From contig NZ_BBLX01000002.1 in NCBI RefSeq assembly GCF_000971155.1, positions 124,001-188,000 on the forward strand: DNA of 64,000 nt, read 5' to 3'. Numbering within the stretch: position 1 is the stretch's first letter; each line of letters begins with the position of its first letter. The notes beneath the pieces are model-generated. The model searched no databases and was not told the origin of the DNA. It worked only from the letters and a program-made list of their open reading frames with translations. Below, one piece after another: positions 18,786 through 27,121 of the stretch. The position numbers and the translations under genes were made by a program. The stretch is from Demequina maris. GTDB lineage: Bacteria; Actinomycetota; Actinomycetes; Actinomycetales; Demequinaceae.

Positions 18786-20153
18786 ATGCCCATCCCCCAC
18801 GACCCCGCTGGCCGCGAGGCCTACGCGCTCGACCGTGCCCACGTGTTCCACTCGTGGTCCGCGCAGAAGGCGCTCGACCCCATGGTGATCACCGGCGGCG
18901 AGGGCTCCTACCTGTGGGACGCCGACGGCAACAGGTACCTCGACTTCTCGTCGCAGCTGGTCTACACGAACGTGGGCCACCAGCACCCGAAGGTCGTCGC
19001 CGCGATCCAGGAGCAGGCCGCGACCCTCGCGACCATCGCCCCGGCGCACGCCAACGACAAGCGCTCGCTCGCCGCGAAGCTCATCACCGACCTCGCGCCC
19101 GAGGGCATGAACAAGGTGTTCTTCACCAACGGCGGCGCCGAGTCGATCGAGAACGCGATCCGCATGGCACGCCTGCACACGGGCCGCACCAAGGTGATGT
19201 CGCAGTACCGCAGCTATCACGGCTCCACCGCGACGGCCATCCAGGTGACGGGCGACCCGCGCCGGTTCCCGAACGAGTTCGTGCCCGCCGGCACGGTCCA
19301 CTTCTTCGGGCCGTTCCTCTACCGCTCGGCGTTCAACGCGACCACCGAGCAGGAGGAGTGCGACCGCGCGCTCGAGCACCTCGAGCAGATGATCACGTTC
19401 GAGGGCCCCGGCACCATCGCGGCCATCGTCCTCGAGACCGTGCCCGGCACGTCCGGCATCATGCCCCCGCCGCCGGGCTACCTCGCGGGTGTGCGGGAGC
19501 TGTGCGACCGCTTCGGCATCGTCATGATCTGCGACGAGGTGATGGCCGGCTTCGGCCGCACCGGCGCCTGGTTCGCGATCGACCACTACGGCATCACCCC
19601 GGACCTCATCACGTTCGCGAAGGGCGTGAACTCCGGCTACGTGCCCATGGGCGGCGTCATCATCCGCGACGAGATCGCGGCGACGTTCGACGAGCGCGCC
19701 TACCCGGGCGGGCTCACCTACTCGGGCCACCCGCTGGCCGCGGCGGCCGCCGTCGCGACCATCGAGGCGATGCACGAGGAGCAGGTCGTGGAGAACGCGG
19801 CCCGCGTGGGCGCCGAGGTCTTCGGCCCCGAGCTGCGCGCGATGCAGGACCGCCACCCGTCGATCGGCGAGGTCCGCGGCCTGGGTGTCTTCTGGGCGCT
19901 CGACCTGGTCAAGGACCGTGCGACCAAGGAGCCGCTGGCGCCCTACGGCGGCGCGGCCCCGGCCGTCACCGGCGTGCTCGCCGCGGCGCGCGAGGCGGGC
20001 CTGCTGCTGTTCAACCAGTTCCACCGGATCCACATCGTGCCGCCGTGCTCGATCACCGACGAGGAGGCCCGTGAGGGTCTCGAGATCCTCGACGAGGCGC
20101 TCGAGGTCGCGGACGCGGCCTACGAGGGCGTGCGCGAGGCCGTCGCGGTCTGA
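18786..20153 (+). CDS. Class III PLP-dependent aminotransferase
   Basis: A 455-residue aminotransferase of the omega-amino acid/taurine-pyruvate type. Family features are HVFHSWSAQKALDP, FFTNGGAESIENAIRMAR, the PLP-contacting ICDEVMAGFGRTG and the Schiff-base lysine in ITFAKGVNSGYVPMGG (about residue 280). GAAGGAGG precedes the ATG. It is the last gene of the operon and is followed by a terminator. It likely transfers the terminal amino group released or exposed by the amidohydrolase step. Substrates such as beta-alanine, GABA or taurine are possible but unproven. Confidence 0.88.
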   Translation: MPIPHDPAGREAYALDRAHVFHSWSAQKALDPMVITGGEGSYLWDADGNRYLDFSSQLVYTNVGHQHPKVVAAIQEQAATLATIAPAHANDKRSLAAKLITDLAPEGMNKVFFTNGGAESIENAIRMARLHTGRTKVMSQYRSYHGSTATAIQVTGDPRRFPNEFVPAGTVHFFGPFLYRSAFNATTEQEECDRALEHLEQMITFEGPGTIAAIVLETVPGTSGIMPPPPGYLAGVRELCDRFGIVMICDEVMAGFGRTGAWFAIDHYGITPDLITFAKGVNSGYVPMGGVIIRDEIAATFDERAYPGGLTYSGHPLAAAAAVATIEAMHEEQVVENAARVGAEVFGPELRAMQDRHPSIGEVRGLGVFWALDLVKDRATKEPLAPYGGAAPAVTGVLAAAREAGLLLFNQFHRIHIVPPCSITDEEAREGLEILDEALEVADAAYEGVREAVAV

Positions 20154-20167
20154 TCCGACGCGAGACC

Positions 20168-20199
20168 GGGAGGGGGCGGGCCCAGCACCGCCCCCTCCC
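20168..20199. terminator. Terminator between the catabolic operon and the MocR gene
   Basis: GGGAGGGGGCGG pairs perfectly with CCGCCCCCTCCC over an 8-base loop, followed by TT. It lies between the aminotransferase stop (20153) and the convergent regulator stop (20223). Confidence 0.85.
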
Positions 20200-20222
20200 T
20201 TCGTCTCTCCGGGCGCCCGGCG

Positions 20223-21764
20223 CTACTCCGCGAGCTGCTCGCGGATCGCCTCGCCCAGCAGCTCGATGCCGCGCGGGATCGCCTGCAGCGGGATCGTGTT
20301 GAAGCCCACGCGGATGTGGTTCCGTCGCGCGCCCTCGAGGTAGAAGCGCTCGCCGGCGTCGACCAGCACGCCCTTGCCGCGCGCGAGGGCCGCGGTGCGG
20401 GTGCCGTCGAACTCCTCGGGGCCCGTCACCCACACGCTGAGCCCGCCCGCGGGCACGGGACCCAGCGGGAACGGCAGGTGCCGCTCGAGCTCCTCGGTGA
20501 CGGTCTCCCACTTGCGGACCAGGTGGCGGCGGTGCTGGCGCAGCGCCCGGTGGTACTCGCCGGACTCGATGAAGAGCCCGAGCGCCCGCTGGAGGTGGCC
20601 CGACGGATGCTTGGTGAGGTACCGCCGGCGCTCCCGGAGCGCGGCGATGAGCGCCGCATCGGCCACGACGAAACCGAGCCGCAGGCCCGGCGCCACGAAC
20701 TTCGAGAACGTGCCCACGTAGATGACGCGACCGGTGCGGTCGAGCGACTTGAGCGACGGCGTGGGCCGGCCCTTGAAGCGGACCTCCGAGTCGAAGTCGT
20801 CCTCGATGATGAGCGCGTCCTCGGACTGGGCCGCGCGCAGGATCGCCGCGCGGCGCGAGTAGGAGGTCGTGACCGAGGTCGGGTGGTGGTGGCTGGGGGT
20901 GAGGTAGACGAACTCCGACCGCGCGGCGTCGGCCTTCGACACGCGCGCGCCCGAGGCGTCGACCTCGACGGGGTGCAGCGTCGCGCCCGCGTTGCGGAAG
21001 ATGTGCCACGCGTCGACGTAGCCGGGGTTCTCCACGCTCACGGTGTTGCCGGGCTGGATCAGGAGGTCCGCGAGCATCGACAGCGCCTGCTGCGCGCCGT
21101 TGGTGATGATGACCTCGGACGGGCTCACCGACATGCCGCGCGGCGGCAGGATCTCGCGGCAGATCGCCTTGACGAGCAGCTCGTCGTCCGCGTCGACCGA
21201 GTCGCGCAGGCTCGCCGCCATGTGAGGCCCGGCGAGGGCGTCGTTGAGCGCCCTCAGCCAGGCGCGGGCGGGGAAGGACGACAGCTCGGGCTGACCGGGC
21301 AGGAACGGGAAGGGGTAGCGGTTCCAGTCCGGGTGCGCCGCGGCGTGGTGGAGGTCCTCGCCCAGCGGGCGCGGCAGGCGCGCCTGCCAGTCGACCTGGC
21401 CGGTGGGCACCGAGCGGTGGTGCGGCGCGCGGGCCGGCTGGGGAGCGGACGATGCGCCGGGCTGGGCCGTCGCGAGGCGTTCGGCGGCGGGGTAGAGGCC
21501 CGAGCGCGGGCGCGACTCGATGAGCCCGAGCGCCGTGAGCTCCTGGTACGCCGCCGAGACCGTGTTGCGCGAGACCCCGAGCACGCCTGCGAGGTGGCGC
21601 GACGATGGCAGGGGGCGGTGCGGCTTGAACCGTCCCTCGAGCAGCGACTGCTCGAGGAAGCGGCGCACCTGCTGGAAGAGCGGCTCGCGGCTGTCGGGGT
21701 CGAGGTACTGGCGCGCGCGGTCGCCGAATGCCTCGTCGGTCTCGATCTCGCGTTCGCTGGTCAT
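20223..21764 (-). CDS. MocR/PdxR-type GntR regulator with aminotransferase domain
   Basis: A 513-residue fusion. The N-terminal GntR winged helix (about residues 25-95) has SREPLFQQVRRFLEQSL and LPSSRHLAGVLGVSRNTVSA. The fold-type I aminotransferase-like domain has a PLP lysine in VGTFSKFVAPGLRLGF and VIITNGAQQAL. Such proteins use PLP, or its aldimine with an amino compound, as the signal. It is next to the transport/aminotransferase operon on the opposite strand and is its best candidate regulator. The ATG at 21764 has GGAGGGACG upstream; longer frames are artefacts. Two Ser codons hold a copy of the dispersed word. Confidence 0.9.
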   Translation of the reverse strand: MTSEREIETDEAFGDRARQYLDPDSREPLFQQVRRFLEQSLLEGRFKPHRPLPSSRHLAGVLGVSRNTVSAAYQELTALGLIESRPRSGLYPAAERLATAQPGASSAPQPARAPHHRSVPTGQVDWQARLPRPLGEDLHHAAAHPDWNRYPFPFLPGQPELSSFPARAWLRALNDALAGPHMAASLRDSVDADDELLVKAICREILPPRGMSVSPSEVIITNGAQQALSMLADLLIQPGNTVSVENPGYVDAWHIFRNAGATLHPVEVDASGARVSKADAARSEFVYLTPSHHHPTSVTTSYSRRAAILRAAQSEDALIIEDDFDSEVRFKGRPTPSLKSLDRTGRVIYVGTFSKFVAPGLRLGFVVADAALIAALRERRRYLTKHPSGHLQRALGLFIESGEYHRALRQHRRHLVRKWETVTEELERHLPFPLGPVPAGGLSVWVTGPEEFDGTRTAALARGKGVLVDAGERFYLEGARRNHIRVGFNTIPLQAIPRGIELLGEAIREQLAE

Positions 21765-21784
21765 GCGTCCCTCCTGGGCCGGGC

Positions 21785-22519
21785 TCACGCGACGATCCCG
21801 CGCGCGGCCAGCACCGCTCCGGACACGAGCGACAGCACGAGGGCCGCGGTGCGCACCGCACCGGCGGGGATCCTTCTCACGAGGGGTGCCGCCACGGCCG
21901 CGCCGATGATCACGGCGGGCGTGAGCGCGAGCCCGGCCAGCGCGTCGAGTCCGAGCGGACCCGCTCCGGCCCTGCCCGCGGACAAGGATAGCGAGACGAG
22001 CGACAGCACCGACGTCACCGCGAAGTACGCGGACAGCGTCGCGCGCATCGTCCTCACCTCGGCCGGACGGTAGACCACCGCCATCGGCGGGCCGGGCAGG
22101 GCGGCGATCGGCGTGAGCGCGCCGCCGAGGCCGCCGGCGACCGCGACGGTCGTCGGGGTCATGCGGGCGCGCCACGCGACGAGCGACAGCGCCGATGCGG
22201 CGACCACGACCGCGCCGACGACCACCTGGGTCGCGGCGGCCGGGGTGACCTGCGCGACGACCGTGCCGACGACGATGCCGGGCACGGCCGCCACGGACGC
22301 CCGGAGGAGGTCGCGGCGGTCGAGCCAGCGGCGCTCGGTCCAGGCGGCGACGACCATCACGACGACGGTGATCGCGAGGACCGCGCCGATGCCGAGCTCC
22401 GGCGCGACCAGCACGAGCAGCGGCACCGCGACGATGCCGAACCCCATCCCGGTCGCCGCCTGCACCACCGTGGCGAGCACCACCACCGCGCCCGCGACGA
22501 GCCATGCCGCCACCGTCAT
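21785..22519 (-). CDS. TauE/SafE-family sulfite or organic-anion exporter
   Basis: A 244-residue membrane protein with about seven to eight hydrophobic segments in two repeats, typical of TSUP/TauE. Visible features are the N-terminal ATVVQAATGMGFGIVAVPLL and the second repeat beginning VAVAGGLGGALTPIAALPGPP. The ATG at 22519 is preceded by GGAGGTGCG. It lies 20 bp upstream of the MocR gene on the same strand, so they may be co-transcribed. With a taurine-type aminotransferase nearby, export of sulfite or a sulfonate degradation product is a reasonable guess, not a demonstration. Confidence 0.82.
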   Translation of the reverse strand: MTVAAWLVAGAVVVLATVVQAATGMGFGIVAVPLLVLVAPELGIGAVLAITVVVMVVAAWTERRWLDRRDLLRASVAAVPGIVVGTVVAQVTPAAATQVVVGAVVVAASALSLVAWRARMTPTTVAVAGGLGGALTPIAALPGPPMAVVYRPAEVRTMRATLSAYFAVTSVLSLVSLSLSAGRAGAGPLGLDALAGLALTPAVIIGAAVAAPLVRRIPAGAVRTAALVLSLVSGAVLAARGIVA

Positions 22520-22735
22520 CCGCACCTCCGAGCCATGCGCCGATCCTCCTGGCTCCCACGCGCGCGGGCCAGGTCCACCGGCGGACGTTCCGAGGGGCCA
22601 GGCGTTACGCCGGGGAAACACTGTGGCACCCGGTGCCGGGCGTCGACTGGCCCTGGCTCCCCGGGGCCCGGCCAGCCATAGTGGTCGCAGGCCGCCGGGA
22701 ACCGGCAGGCATCCACACGAGAACGGAGAGCAGAG

Positions 22736-23470
22736 ATGGCACAGCGGACGGCGGTCGTCACCGGAGCGAGCAGCGGGATCGGCGCGGCCAGCGCGCGGGC
22801 CCTCGCCGCGGACGGCTGGCACGTCGTGCTCGGCGCCCGCCGCACCGACCGCCTCGAGGCGCTCGCCGAGGAGATCGGCGGCACCGCGCTGCGCCTCGAC
22901 GTGACCGACCAGGAGTCGGTGGACGCCTTCTGCGAGGCGATCGGGTCGTGCGACCTCCTGCTCAACAACGCGGGCGGCGCGCTCGGCACCTCCTCGATCG
23001 CCGAGGGCGACGTCGACGAGTGGCAGTGGATGTACGACGTCAACGTGCTCGGCACCCTCCGCGTCACGAAGGCGCTGCTGCCCAAGCTCGTCGCGTCGGG
23101 CGACGGCCAGGTCATCAACATCGGCTCGATCGCGGCCCGCGAGCCCTACAAGGGCGGCGGCGGCTACAACGCGGCCAAGCACGCGGTCGCGGCGATGACC
23201 CGCGTGCTGCGCATCGAGCTGCTCGGCCAGCCCGTCCGCGTGTCGGAGATCGACCCGGGCATGGTCGAGACCGAGTTCTCGCTCGTGCGCTTCGGCGGCG
23301 ACGCGGAGAAGGCCGCGAAGGTCTACGAGGGCGTCACGCCGATGAGCGCGGAGGACATCGCCGAGGCCGTGCGCTGGGTCGCCTCGCGCCCCAAGCACGT
23401 CAACATCGACCAGATCCTCATGCTCGCCACGGCGCAGACGTCGGCGCAGGTGGTCCACCGGGAGGCCTGA
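22736..23470 (+). CDS. Short-chain dehydrogenase/reductase (YdfG-like)
   Basis: A 244-residue classical SDR. The cofactor motif is TGASSGIGAA (residues 9-18), with Arg at GARRTDRL suggesting NADP. Other motifs are NNAG, the catalytic Ser in INIGSIAAREP, and Tyr/Lys in YNAAKHAV. The PYKGGGGYNAAK segment is typical of the YdfG/serine-3-dehydrogenase branch that oxidises 3-hydroxy acids. ACGGAG precedes the ATG. It is a single gene divergent from the exporter, with a CATAGT -10-like element at 22677-22682. Confidence 0.88.
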   Translation: MAQRTAVVTGASSGIGAASARALAADGWHVVLGARRTDRLEALAEEIGGTALRLDVTDQESVDAFCEAIGSCDLLLNNAGGALGTSSIAEGDVDEWQWMYDVNVLGTLRVTKALLPKLVASGDGQVINIGSIAAREPYKGGGGYNAAKHAVAAMTRVLRIELLGQPVRVSEIDPGMVETEFSLVRFGGDAEKAAKVYEGVTPMSAEDIAEAVRWVASRPKHVNIDQILMLATAQTSAQVVHREA

Positions 23471-23657
23471 GCCCGCGAGGGTCACAGCGACCTCACAGGA
23501 TCGGCGGGTACGCTGATCGGGCACTCGCGCGCGAGGTCACGGTCGCATAAGGATGCGGCCGGACCGGGAACCTTCGCGAGGGCTCATCGGTTACCGGGTC
23601 GATCCCGCGTGCCGCTCGCCGCCGCGACCGACGCGGACGACCCCCGTGAGGAGATCC

Positions 23658-24611
23658 ATGAAGAAGAACGCGCTCACCGCCGTCGTGCTCGGCTCGATCG
23701 CCGTGCTCGGCCTGGCCGCGTGCAGCCCGGCCTCGGAGTCGGACGCGTCGCCGTCCGCCTCGGCCTCGACCGACGCCGTCGCCGTCGACCCGGCGGCCGA
23801 CGCCGCGGCGCTCGAGACCATCGAGTGGACGGACGAGGACGGCGTGCCCGTGCTCGCCTTCGACACCCCGCTGACCGTCACCGACATCGCCACGCGCCAC
23901 ATCGCGGACGGCGACGGCGAGGTCATCGAGGAGGGCCAGAACGTCACCCTCGACTACGTCGTCTACTCCGGCACGGACGCCTCGCAGATCTACTCGACCT
24001 TCGAGGCGGGCACGCCCGAGGTCGTCACCATGGCCGACGGCCAGGTCGTCGAGGACCTCTACGACGCGCTCATCGGCCAGCAGGTCGGCGCCGACCTCCT
24101 CTACGTCTACCCCGACACCTCCTCCGAGGACGGCGCCGCGGTGGTCATGGCGGTCACGGCGTCGAGCGCCGTGACGCCGCTCGAGCGCGCCGAGGGCACC
24201 GCGGTGAAGCCCGCGAAGAACCTGCCGACGGTCACGCTCGACGACGACGGCAAGCCGTCGATCGACTTCTCCGACGCGGGCAAGAAGCCCGAGGAGCTCG
24301 TGGTGCAGCCGCTCATCGAGGGCGACGGCCAGGAGGTCGCGGAGGGCGACCAGATCACGGTGCACTACACCGGCTGGATCTGGAACGGCGACCAGTTCGA
24401 CTCGTCGTGGGACCGCGGTGCCGCGACCTCGTTCACGCTCGCTTCCGGCTCGCTCATCGACGGCTGGGTCGACGGCCTCGCCGGCCAGAAGGTCGGCAGC
24501 CAGGTGCTCCTCGTGATCCCGCCGGACCTCGCGTACGGCGACCAGGAGTCCGACACCATCCCGGCGGACTCGACGCTCGTGTTCGTGGTGGACATCCTCG
24601 CCGCGAGCTGA
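23658..24611 (+). CDS. FKBP-type peptidyl-prolyl isomerase lipoprotein
   Basis: A 317-residue exported protein. The signal peptide ends in the lipobox VLGLAAC (Cys about 22), followed by a Ser/Ala-rich linker. There are two FKBP-like regions: a divergent one around residues 70-165 and a canonical one at 215-317 with VHYTGWIWNGDQFDSSWDRG, GWVDGLAGQKVGSQVLLVIP and LAYGDQ. It assists folding of exported proteins at the outer face of the membrane. GAGGAGATCC precedes the ATG at 23658. The gene ends at a strong bidirectional terminator. Confidence 0.9.
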   Translation: MKKNALTAVVLGSIAVLGLAACSPASESDASPSASASTDAVAVDPAADAAALETIEWTDEDGVPVLAFDTPLTVTDIATRHIADGDGEVIEEGQNVTLDYVVYSGTDASQIYSTFEAGTPEVVTMADGQVVEDLYDALIGQQVGADLLYVYPDTSSEDGAAVVMAVTASSAVTPLERAEGTAVKPAKNLPTVTLDDDGKPSIDFSDAGKKPEELVVQPLIEGDGQEVAEGDQITVHYTGWIWNGDQFDSSWDRGAATSFTLASGSLIDGWVDGLAGQKVGSQVLLVIPPDLAYGDQESDTIPADSTLVFVVDILAAS

Positions 24612-24627
24612 CGCTCGCCTGACGTAC

Positions 24628-24657
24628 GAAGGCCCCCGGCGCTCGCCGGGGGCCTTC
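24628..24657. terminator. Bidirectional terminator between FKBP and AI-2E genes
   Basis: GAAGGCCCCCGGC and GCCGGGGGCCTTC form a perfect 13-bp stem with loop GCTC, between convergent stops at 24611 and 24670. Confidence 0.9.
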
Positions 24658-24669
24658 GTCGTCTCCGGG

Positions 24670-25881
24670 TCAGCCCTCGGCGGGCGGGTCCGCGGGGGAC
24701 GATGCGGCGGCGGGCTCGGCCGCGGCGCTCGCCGAGTCGATCGGGATGACGTCGTAGGTACGGCCCGAGTTCTTGACGATCGAGGTGATGAGCGCCGCGA
24801 CCGGCAGCGCCATGAACGCGCCGAGCGGTCCCGCGATCGCGCCGCCCGCCAGCGCGCCGCCGAAGGCGACGGCGCCGTTGAGCTCCATCGTCTGCGACGA
24901 GAACCGCGGGCTCAGCCAGTAGTTCTCCGCCTGCTGGTAGACGAGCACCCACGCGAGCAGGATGAGCGCGGGGACGAGGCCCTGCACCGCGAGCACGATG
25001 ATGATGGGCAGCGCGGCGCCGATGTACGTGCCGATGAACGGGATGAACTCCGACACGAAGCCCATGAACAGCGCCAGCGGGATCGCGTAGACGAGCGGCA
25101 GCCCCACGAGCAGCATTACGACGAAGCCGAGGCCGCCGCAGACGCCCATGAGCAGCAGGCGGGAGTAGAAGTAGCCGCCGGTCTGCTCGATCGACGTGTC
25201 CGCGATCCACGCGAACGTGCGCTGGCGCGCCGGGGGCATGCGCGACATGAGGGCGCGCATGATCTGCGGCCACTGCGCGGCGATGTAGAAGGCGAACGTC
25301 GCGACCGTGAAGAGGTCGAAGATCAGTCCGATGCCGGAGGTCACGATGCCGAGCACCTCGTCCGCCCACGTGCGCACGAGGTCGGAGAAGCTCGTCAGCG
25401 CCTCGTCGGTCGCCGAGGTGTCGACCGGCACGCCGAGCACGTCCTGGCTCCACTCGCTCAGCGCGGACGTCCACCCGGGGAGGTTGTCGTGGACCGCATC
25501 GGCGAACTTCGCGATCGCCGGGATGAGCACCGCGACCATGAACACGACCAGCAGCACGGCGGCCAGGTACATGAGCCCCACGGCGGCGCCGCGGCGGATC
25601 CCGTAGCGCCGGTGCAGGCCGGTGACGCCGGGCAGCATCGCGAGCGCGATGAACAGCGAGAGCACCAGGATGCCGAGCAGGTGGCGCATCTGGAACGCGA
25701 TCCACAGGCCCAGCAGCACGATGAGCACCACGCCCACCGCGCGCCACAGCGAACGGCGCACGACGGCGTCGACCCACAGCGGCGCGGGCTCGTCGGCGCG
25801 GCGCGCGGCCTGCTCGGCCGCGGCGCGCGCGACGTCCTCGGGCAGCTCCTCGGTGTCGGGCGCCGGCGAGTCGGCCGTCAC
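24670..25881 (-). CDS. AI-2E/PerM-family membrane transporter
   Basis: A 403-residue protein with about seven to eight membrane segments between a charged N-terminus (residues 1-40) and an Ala/Ser/Pro tail. Family features include GFVSEFIPFIGTYIGAALP, the long amphipathic region after residue 100, and YQQAENYWLSPRFSSQTMELN. The substrate is unknown; the AI-2 exporter name comes from one E. coli relative. The GTG at 25881 overlaps the stop of the HdeD-like gene as GTGA, which fixes the start and shows co-translation. The C-terminus contains a copy of the dispersed word in Ser-Ser codons. Confidence 0.88.
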   Translation of the reverse strand: MTADSPAPDTEELPEDVARAAAEQAARRADEPAPLWVDAVVRRSLWRAVGVVLIVLLGLWIAFQMRHLLGILVLSLFIALAMLPGVTGLHRRYGIRRGAAVGLMYLAAVLLVVFMVAVLIPAIAKFADAVHDNLPGWTSALSEWSQDVLGVPVDTSATDEALTSFSDLVRTWADEVLGIVTSGIGLIFDLFTVATFAFYIAAQWPQIMRALMSRMPPARQRTFAWIADTSIEQTGGYFYSRLLLMGVCGGLGFVVMLLVGLPLVYAIPLALFMGFVSEFIPFIGTYIGAALPIIIVLAVQGLVPALILLAWVLVYQQAENYWLSPRFSSQTMELNGAVAFGGALAGGAIAGPLGAFMALPVAALITSIVKNSGRTYDVIPIDSASAAAEPAAASSPADPPAEG

Positions 25882-26474
25882 AGCTCGACCTCGTGGCGGC
25901 GGCCGAACGTGAACGCGCGGACGAGGCCGACGATGCCGAGCACCACGAACACGGCGGCGGCGATCCACACCAGCACGGTCGCGGTCAGGCCGGGCGAGGC
26001 CAGCACCACCGCGCCCGCGAGGATGCTCACGATCCCGTACGCGATGGCCCAGCCCCGCGAGCGCGCCTTGCCGGACTCGACGAGCACCATGATGCCGTCG
26101 ATGATCCAGCCGATGCCGATCGTGATGGCGACCACGAGCAGCAGCACCGCCGTCGACGCCTCGAGGTTGCGCAGCGTGATGACGCCCGCGAGGAGCATGA
26201 GCACTCCCATGATGATCGCCAGCGCGCGCAGGCCCCCGGACAGCGCCGAGCCGACCACGCCCATCGCGATGCGGGCCACGCCGGCGACCGCGAAGTAGAT
26301 GCCGATGAGCACCGCGCCGACGGCGAGGGTGCGCCCGGGCCACACCATCAGCGCGACGCCGACGCCGAGCGCGACGACGCCGAGCACGGCGAACATCACC
26401 CGCACCGCCGTGACCGCGCGCGCGGTCAGCTCGCGCTCATCGATCTCGAACCCAAGACTCCTGGTCTCCTGCAT
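25878..26474 (-). CDS. HdeD-like membrane protein (DUF308)
   Basis: A 198-residue protein of six hydrophobic segments arranged as three hairpins, with short polar turns such as LVESGKARSRGW. This is the layout of HdeD/DUF308 proteins, associated in enterobacteria with acid resistance at high cell density; here the function is inferred only. The ATG is at 26474. Its end overlaps the AI-2E-type transporter start. The upstream region 26475-26673 is shared with the divergent Lrp-type regulator, which might therefore control it. Confidence 0.82.
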   Translation of the reverse strand: MQETRSLGFEIDERELTARAVTAVRVMFAVLGVVALGVGVALMVWPGRTLAVGAVLIGIYFAVAGVARIAMGVVGSALSGGLRALAIIMGVLMLLAGVITLRNLEASTAVLLLVVAITIGIGWIIDGIMVLVESGKARSRGWAIAYGIVSILAGAVVLASPGLTATVLVWIAAAVFVVLGIVGLVRAFTFGRRHEVEL

Positions 26475-26619
26475 GGCTTCCCCTCTCGACGGGCCGCCGT
26501 GACCTGCGGCTGCTCTCACGCTACCGCCGCCGTGGCGCGCGGTGCCGGAGGTGGCGGCCGGGTTCCGGGACGCGGGCCCAGGCGGCGCAATTATGAGGCT
26601 TTTGTGCACATTGCGAGAG

Positions 26620-26629
26620 TTGCGTGCAA
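26620..26629. promoter_or_regulatory. AT-rich region with TTGC-GT-GCAA dyad before the Lrp gene
   Basis: The 26587-26650 stretch is conspicuously AT-rich for this DNA. It contains the dyad TTGC-GT-GCAA plus several TTGCG/TTGCA near-repeats (26611, 26620, 26644, 26652). This suits the spaced binding of Lrp/AsnC octamers and autoregulation of the gene at 26674. Confidence 0.45.
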
Positions 26630-26673
26630 GAATGAACGCACGGTTGCAGGTTGCTTGCGAGGGGGGAGCTGCA

Positions 26674-27117
26674 ATGTCGCTCGACGACCTGGACCGACGG
26701 ATCATCGCCGAGCTGCGGCTCGACGGCCGGGCGAGCTATGCCGAGATGGGTGCGCGCATCGGCCTCTCGCCGTCGGCGGTGAAGCGTCGGGTGGATCGGA
26801 TGGTGGCCGACGGCTCCATCCAGGGCTTCCACGTGCGCCTGGACCCCGAGCTCGACGGCGCGGGCACCGAGGCGTACGTCGAGATCTTCTGCACGGGCAC
26901 CGTCGCGCCCGACGAGCTGCGGCGCATCCTCAAGGCCATCCCGAACGTGGTGGAGGCCTTCACCGTGACGGGTCAGGCGGACGCGATCGTGCGGCTCCGC
27001 GCGGCGACCATGTCCGACCTCGAGGCGGCGCTCGAGCACGTCCGGCTCGCCCCGCAGGTGGACAAGACGCGCAGCTCGATCGTGCTGTCGCGCCTCATCG
27101 AGCATCGCGACGGCTGA
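26674..27117 (+). CDS. Lrp/AsnC-family transcriptional regulator
   Basis: A 147-residue regulator. The N-terminal helix-turn-helix has LDDLDRRIIAELRLDGRASY and IGLSPSAVKRRVDRM. The C-terminal RAM ligand-binding domain (about residues 65-140) has FHVRLDPELDG and VVEAFTVTGQADAIVRLR. It probably senses an amino acid and acts as an octamer or related oligomer. The ATG is preceded by GGGGGGAG. It is divergent from the HdeD/AI-2E pair, and its stop is only 4 bp from the convergent mannosyltransferase gene with no hairpin between. Confidence 0.9.
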   Translation: MSLDDLDRRIIAELRLDGRASYAEMGARIGLSPSAVKRRVDRMVADGSIQGFHVRLDPELDGAGTEAYVEIFCTGTVAPDELRRILKAIPNVVEAFTVTGQADAIVRLRAATMSDLEAALEHVRLAPQVDKTRSSIVLSRLIEHRDG

Positions 27118-27121
27118 GGCG